From: Streptomyces iakyrus
GTDB lineage: Bacteria; Actinomycetota; Actinomycetes; Streptomycetales; Streptomycetaceae
Length of the DNA: 64,000 nucleotides
Assembly: GCF_000717055.1 (NCBI RefSeq)
Contig: NZ_JNXI01000035.1
Location: forward strand, 28,112-92,111
Reading direction: 5' to 3'
Below are positions 59,962 through 64,000 of this stretch, piece after piece; within the stretch, counting starts at the first letter, position 1; each line of letters opens with the position of its first letter. The notes below the pieces were generated by a model. It worked only from the letters and a program-made list of their open reading frames with translations, made no database searches and had not been told where the DNA came from. The position numbers were made by a program, and so were the translations under genes.

Positions 59962-60648
59962 GTGAACCCAGTCAAGCCAGGCGAGATGCCGCGTACGCCT
60001 TGGATCGTAGGGGTGTCCGGGGCTTCCGGCACCCCGTATGCCGCTGCCGTGCTGCGGGCTCTTCTGGACGCCGGCGAGAGCGTCGATCTCGTGGTGTCCC
60101 GGGCGTCCCGGCTGACCCTGCTGGACGAGACCGGGATCTCCTTCCGGGACGCCCACTGGCAGGCCGACCTGCGGGAATGGCTGTCCCGGGGCGCTGACGG
60201 CAAGCCGGACACCTTCTCCGTCGACATCGGCGCCGTACGGCACTGGAGCGCCGGCGACCTGGCCGCCGGGCCCTCCTCGGGGTCGTACCCCACCAAGGGC
60301 ATGCTCATCGTGCCCGCCTCGACGGCGAGCGTGGCCGGGGTCGCGCTCGGCCTGTCGAAGGACCTGCTCCAGCGGGCGGCGAGCGTGACCCTCAAGGAGG
60401 GCCGCAAGCTGATCGTGGCCGTGCGCGAGACCCCGCTGAACGGCCAGACCCTGCGGCACCTGGTCACCCTCGACGACGCGGGCGCGACGGTCGTGCCCGC
60501 CTCACCCGCCTTCTACGCGGGCGCGACGCACATCCAGGACCTGGTGGACTTCGTCGCCGGACGCGTACTCGACGCTGCGGGCGTGCCGCACCGGCTCTAC
60601 CGCCGTTGGCAAGGTGAACTCGGCGGCGGTGCGCACCGCGACGGCTGA
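59962..60648 (+). CDS. UbiX-like flavin prenyltransferase
   Basis: 228 residues. VGVSGASGTPYAAAVLRAL is the flavin-binding N-terminus, and IVPASTASVAGVALGLSKDLLQRAA with KLIVAVRETPLN are the UbiX signatures. It makes the prenylated FMN cofactor needed by the UbiD-like enzyme encoded upstream. GTG 59962 lies just after TAGGCT (59949-59954), a possible -10 box, so this mRNA too may be leaderless. There is no ribosome site. Confidence 0.93.
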   Translation: MNPVKPGEMPRTPWIVGVSGASGTPYAAAVLRALLDAGESVDLVVSRASRLTLLDETGISFRDAHWQADLREWLSRGADGKPDTFSVDIGAVRHWSAGDLAAGPSSGSYPTKGMLIVPASTASVAGVALGLSKDLLQRAASVTLKEGRKLIVAVRETPLNGQTLRHLVTLDDAGATVVPASPAFYAGATHIQDLVDFVAGRVLDAAGVPHRLYRRWQGELGGGAHRDG

Positions 60649-60705
60649 GCGGTACCCGAACCTCATCGGACTCAACGACAACTTCAGCGGAAGGCTTCGA
60701 TCGCA

Positions 60706-61161
60706 ATGGACGCGGTGGACAGGCAGCTCATCCAGGCCCTGAGGGAGAACGGCCGGGCCTCCTACGCGGAGCTGGGACGCCTCGTCGGACTGTCGGGACC
60801 CAGTGTCACCGACCGCATCAACCGGCTGGAGGCCGCCGGTGTCATCACCGGCTACCGGGCCACCGTCGACGCCGCCTCGCTCGGCCTCGGGGTCACCGCC
60901 CTGATCGGCATCTCGCTCTCCGACGCCACCGACCACGAGGACGTGGCGCAGCGGCTGAAGGACCTCTCGGAGATCGAGGACTGCTGGTTCATCGCGGGCG
61001 ACGACTCGTACATGCTCAAGGTGCGGGCGGCGGACGTCGACGGCCTGGAGAAGATGATCCGGCGGCTCAGCGGGATCGAGGGCGTCTCCCGGACCCGTAC
61101 GACGATCGTGCTCTCCACGAAGTGGGAGAACCGGGTCGGGGAGCTGCCCGAAGAGGAGTAA
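60706..61161 (+). CDS. Lrp/AsnC family regulator
   Basis: 151 residues. The HTH (LIQALRENGRASYAELGRLVGLSGPSVTDRINRL) is followed by a RAM ligand-binding domain (DCWFIAGDDSYMLKVRAADVDGLEKM). ATG 60706 follows GGAAGG. It lies between the ubiX-like gene and mqnE on the same strand and may regulate them or sense an amino acid. Confidence 0.92.
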   Translation: MDAVDRQLIQALRENGRASYAELGRLVGLSGPSVTDRINRLEAAGVITGYRATVDAASLGLGVTALIGISLSDATDHEDVAQRLKDLSEIEDCWFIAGDDSYMLKVRAADVDGLEKMIRRLSGIEGVSRTRTTIVLSTKWENRVGELPEEE

Positions 61162-61206
61162 ACCCCTAGTCGTACGGTTGGGACGTCGTCGTAGAAAGGT
61201 GTGGGC

Positions 61207-62370
61207 ATGGATCTCGGGCTCAAGCGCGAGCTGGAGGAGAAGGTCAGGGCGGGTGAGCGCCTGACCCGTGAGGACGGCATCGCGCTGTACGAGTCGGACG
61301 ACCTGGCCTGGCTCGGCGGCCTCGCGCACGAGGTGCGCACCCGCAAGAACGGCGACGTCGTGCACTTCAACGTCAACCGGCACCTCAACATGACCAACGT
61401 GTGCACGGCCTCCTGCGCGTACTGCTCCTTCCAGCGCAAGCCGGGGGAGAAGGACGCGTACACGATGCGCATCGAGGAGGCCGTGAAGCTCGCGAAGGCG
61501 ATGGAGTCGGAGAACCTCACCGAGCTGCACATCGTCAACGGGCTGCACCCGAACCTGCCGTGGCGGTACTACCCGCGGTCGCTGCGGGAGCTGAAGGCGG
61601 CGCTGCCGGACGTCTCGCTGAAGGCGTTCACGGCCACGGAGATCCACCACTTCGAGACCATCTCGGGGATGAGCGCGTCGGAGATCCTCGACGAGCTGAT
61701 CGACGCCGGCCTGGAGTCCCTGACCGGCGGTGGCGCCGAGATCTTCGACTGGGAGGTCCGGCAGCACATCGTGGACCACCGGACCCACTGGGAGGACTGG
61801 TCCCGGATCCACCGGCTCGCGCACGAGAAGGGTCTGAAGACCCCGTGCACGATGCTGTACGGGCACATCGAGGAGCCGCGCCACCGCGTCGACCACGTGC
61901 TGCGGCTGCGTGAGCTGCAGGACGAGACCGGTGGCTTCCAGGTCTTCATTCCGCTGCGGTACCAGCACGACTTCGTCGACATGCAGGACGGCAAGGTGCG
62001 CAATCGCCTCCAGGCACGGACGCAGATGGCGACGGGGGCGGAGGCGCTGAAGACCTTCGCGGTGTCGCGGTTGCTGTTCGACAACGTGCCGCACGTGAAG
62101 GTGTTCTGGGTGATGCACGGGGTGCAGACGGCTCAGCTGGCGCTTCAGCACGGGGCGGACGACATGGACGGTTCGGTCGTCGAGTACAAGATCACTCATG
62201 ACGCGGACAACTATGGAACGCCGAACAAGCTGACGCGTGAGGATCTGCTCGATCTGATTCGGGATGCCGGGTTCCGGCCTGTGGAGCGGAACACCAGGTA
62301 CGAGATCATCCGGGAGTACGAGGGTCCTGACCCTGAGCGTCGCGAATCGCCGCAGCCGATGCGGGTGTGA
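61207..62370 (+). CDS. mqnE: Aminofutalosine synthase MqnE
   Basis: 387 residues. Radical SAM enzyme that joins a chorismate-derived enolpyruvyl compound to SAM to make aminofutalosine, an early step of the futalosine menaquinone pathway. CTASCAYCSF supplies the three cluster cysteines (Cys66, Cys70, Cys73). ELHIVNGLHPNLPW and TGGGAEIFDWEVR are typical. ATG 61207 has AAAGGTG 5 bp upstream, better than GTG 61201. Earlier steps (mqnA, mqnB or mqnC, mqnD) are not in the window. Confidence 0.95.
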   Translation: MDLGLKRELEEKVRAGERLTREDGIALYESDDLAWLGGLAHEVRTRKNGDVVHFNVNRHLNMTNVCTASCAYCSFQRKPGEKDAYTMRIEEAVKLAKAMESENLTELHIVNGLHPNLPWRYYPRSLRELKAALPDVSLKAFTATEIHHFETISGMSASEILDELIDAGLESLTGGGAEIFDWEVRQHIVDHRTHWEDWSRIHRLAHEKGLKTPCTMLYGHIEEPRHRVDHVLRLRELQDETGGFQVFIPLRYQHDFVDMQDGKVRNRLQARTQMATGAEALKTFAVSRLLFDNVPHVKVFWVMHGVQTAQLALQHGADDMDGSVVEYKITHDADNYGTPNKLTREDLLDLIRDAGFRPVERNTRYEIIREYEGPDPERRESPQPMRV

Positions 62371-62465
62371 CGGCGGGTGCCGGTGCGTGGGGGTTGTTCG
62401 CGCCCACGCGGCGGAGCCGCATTTCGATGGGGTCCCGCGGCCCCTGAGGGGGGTACTCGGCCGGC
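62371..62465. repeat. Streptomycete-type intergenic repeat
   Basis: The gap between mqnE and the glycosylase gene reads GTTCGCGCCCACGCGGCGG, then GCCGCATTTCGATGGGG and CCCCTGAGGGG. The chain of small hairpins (GGCGG-AG-CCGC, CCCCT-GA-GGGG) is a pattern often seen between Streptomyces genes. Not shown to be mobile. Confidence 0.4.
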
Positions 62466-63116
62466 ATGGTTGCCACCGGGGCGCCTGAAGACGCCTATAC
62501 CGCTGAACCCTTTGTTCCTGACCGGGGTGGGTTGCCCGCTCTGCGGCGGGCCGCTGCCGAGTGTCAGGGGTGTCCCTTGCACCGGGACGCCACCCAGACC
62601 GTGTTCGGGGCCGGGGACCAGGACGCCCGGGTCATGCTCGTGGGGGAGCAGCCCGGGGATCAGGAGGACCGGCAGGGGAAGCCGTTCGTGGGGCCTGCCG
62701 GGAAGCTGCTGGACCGGGCCCTGGAGGAGGCAGGCATCCACCCCTCCGAGGCCTATGTCACCAACGCCGTGAAGCACTTCAAGTTCACGCAGGCCGAACC
62801 CCGCAAGCGGCGGATCCACAAGGCTCCGAACCTGCGGGAGATGACCGCCTGCGGGCCCTGGCTGGCCGCGGAGCTCGCGGTCGTGGAGCCGGAGCTGATC
62901 GTCGTGCTGGGGGCCACCGCAGGGAAGGCGCTGCTCGGGTCCTCCTTCCGGGTCACCCAGGTGCGTGGGACGGTGCTGGAGGAGGAGATCCACGGGCGGC
63001 CGGAGCGGCTGGTGCCGACCGTGCACCCCTCCTCCGTGCTGCGGTCGGACGACCGGGAGGCGGCGTACCGGGGGCTGGTATCGGATCTGAAGGTGGCGGC
63101 CGGCGCCCTGTCGTAA
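62466..63116 (+). CDS. udgX: Uracil-DNA glycosylase, UdgX type
   Basis: 216 residues. Family 4-like uracil-DNA glycosylase with CQGCPLHRDATQTVFG (iron-sulfur cysteines), GEQPGDQEDRQGKPFVGPAG (motif 1) and HPSSVLR (motif 3). It also has KRRIH at residues 114-118, the insertion that defines UdgX. In UdgX this histidine (His118 here) becomes covalently linked to the abasic site after uracil removal. ATG 62466. Likely acts in DNA uracil repair or as a suicide trap of uracil-DNA. Confidence 0.9.
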   Translation: MVATGAPEDAYTAEPFVPDRGGLPALRRAAAECQGCPLHRDATQTVFGAGDQDARVMLVGEQPGDQEDRQGKPFVGPAGKLLDRALEEAGIHPSEAYVTNAVKHFKFTQAEPRKRRIHKAPNLREMTACGPWLAAELAVVEPELIVVLGATAGKALLGSSFRVTQVRGTVLEEEIHGRPERLVPTVHPSSVLRSDDREAAYRGLVSDLKVAAGALS

Positions 63117-63132
63117 TGGCTACCATTGCGGC

Positions 63133-63657
63133 ATGCCCCTTACCCTCACGCTCGAACCCGCCGTCACCCCCGCGCTGCGTGACGGTCTGCTCGATCTGTG
63201 GACCGACGTCTCCAACGCCGGAGGGGCCGTCGGGTACGTGCCGCCGGTGACGCGGGAGGAGATCCGCCCCGCACTGGTGCAGCACTTCGCGGCGATGGCC
63301 GACGGCCGGGTCAAGCTGCTCGTCGGGCACGACGAGGAGGGGCGGGTCGCGGCGACCGCCTTCCTGACCTTCAACACGCACCACCTGATGACGCACTGGC
63401 TGTGGCTGTACACGGTGATGGTGCACCCGAGGCACCAGGGCAAGGGCTGGGGGCGGGAGCTGCTGCGCGCCGCCGCGGACACGGCCCGCGCGATGGACGG
63501 GATCGAGGCGATCCGGCTGACCTGCCGGGGCGGACTCGGTCTTGAGCGGTTCTACGAGGCCTGCGGCTACAAGGAGGTCGGGCGGATCCCCGGGGCGATC
63601 CGGGTGGCACCGGGGGACGACCGCGAGGACGTCATCATGCTGCTGCCCCTCGTCTGA
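63133..63657 (+). CDS. GNAT family N-acetyltransferase
   Basis: 174 residues. WLWLYTVMVHPRHQGKGWGRELLRAAADTAR is the acetyl-CoA binding motif, and RLTCRGGLGLERFYEACGYKEVGRIPGAIR the C-terminal signature. The substrate is unknown. It starts 16 bp after the udgX stop, so the two are probably one transcript. Confidence 0.88.
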   Translation: MPLTLTLEPAVTPALRDGLLDLWTDVSNAGGAVGYVPPVTREEIRPALVQHFAAMADGRVKLLVGHDEEGRVAATAFLTFNTHHLMTHWLWLYTVMVHPRHQGKGWGRELLRAAADTARAMDGIEAIRLTCRGGLGLERFYEACGYKEVGRIPGAIRVAPGDDREDVIMLLPLV

Positions 63658-63663
63658 CCGTTC

Positions 63664-64000
63664 CTAGAGACTGAGCGGGAGTGAGTCCTGTTGCCAGGGC
63701 TCATGCTCAGCTGGACATCCCGAACGGTGTTGGGTGTCCTGGTTGCCCGCTTTCGCTCCGTATCCGGCGTGCACGGATCGTGTCCGTGGTCCGGGAATGC
63801 GGGGGCGGGGTTCCTCACGCCCCGGGGCCACGGAGCCGGCCTGGACGGTCCGATGCCCCTGCTCATCACTCCGGTGAGCAGGGGGCGGTGCCGTCCGTTG
63901 AGGTGTAGGCGGGGTCGACGGCGACGATGGTGATGCCGAGTTCGGCCGCCATCGACACAAGCCGGGCCCGCAGCCGGGCGGTGGGCATGCCGGAGATCAG
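63664..64000 (-). pseudogene. Transposase (TnpB-like) 3' remnant, frameshifted, cut by window edge
   Basis: From the window edge the minus strand reads LISGMPTARLRARLVSMAAE, then GITIVAVDPAYTS, a segment I recall from streptomycete IS200/IS605-type TnpB-like transposases (aspartate in VAVDPAYTS). At about 63895-63901 the frame breaks. The next frame resumes with RTAPPPAHRSDEQGHRTVQ and continues to the family-type tail SLPLSL and a TAG at 63664-63666. The block in between in relatives (about 35 codons, WGAQHWQ region) is missing. Hence a decayed mobile element. The family is recalled, not searched. Confidence 0.65.

Noticed and set aside
1..64000. CRISPR arrays, tRNA or rRNA genes, prophage or conjugative modules
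   Set aside because: No regularly spaced repeats, no tRNA-like cloverleaf seen in the gaps, and no phage or transfer genes apart from the DUF2637 protein, which by itself is not evidence.

Overview
The base composition (very GC-rich, strong third-position GC bias, many GTG and TTG starts), class I lysyl-tRNA synthetase, futalosine-type menaquinone genes, DUF397/DUF5753 regulator pair, DUF2637 protein and DUF3558 lipoproteins all point to a Streptomyces-type actinobacterial chromosome. No rRNA, tRNA, CRISPR array or replication origin was recognised.

Layout. 1-6 kb: divergent argS (partial) and lysS, a DUF2637 membrane protein and two DUF3558 lipoproteins. 6-17 kb: rtcB, small redox and regulatory genes (SDR, SnoaL-like, YnfA, HxlR regulator with its divergent NAD(P)H oxidoreductase, LLM flavoenzyme), an MprA/MprB-like two-component pair, an acetyltransferase, a GvpU-like orphan, and an MFS exporter divergent from a WYL regulator. 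18-26 kb: a patchwork of ion transport (NhaA, a CPA1 antiporter, a sodium:alanine symporter) interrupted by two deletion scars, each of which truncates two genes at one point (DUF418 protein/peroxiredoxin at about 18.8 kb; DM13 protein/PucR regulator at about 25.36 kb). 26.6-34.7 kb: an operon-like block of a short YqiJ-like membrane protein, an SPFH/flotillin protein, a 1631-residue AAA+ ATPase and a small membrane protein. 34.7-40 kb: a second CPA1 antiporter, then a PP2C phosphatase and MarR regulator bordered by matching TTGCAnnnTGCAA boxes. 41-50 kb: hemL, a histidine phosphatase, and the system II cytochrome c maturation operon (resA, ccdA, resB, ccsA-type), separated by a gene-free stretch with a degenerate tandem duplication. 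50-56.6 kb: accessory genes, including a condensation-fold protein, a deaminase, a regulator with two MerR domains, a decayed uvrA-like gene, a ferritin-like protein and the DUF5753/DUF397 pair. 56.9-64 kb: late menaquinone genes (ubiD-like, mqnP, ubiX-like, AsnC regulator, mqnE), a rhomboid protease, a UdgX-type uracil-DNA glycosylase, an acetyltransferase and a broken transposase tail.

How it fits together. hemL (haem precursor), the resA-ccsA operon (cytochrome c) and the mqn genes (menaquinone) together supply respiratory electron-transfer components. Two antiporter genes 14.5 kb apart (nhaA and a CPA1 gene) carry the same conserved leader, predicted to fold against their ribosome binding sites; this is the strongest candidate for an undescribed element in the window. 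The YqiJ-like/flotillin/AAA+ block is the strongest candidate for a multi-protein system of unknown function. At least four broken loci show that the accessory stretches have been reshaped by deletion.
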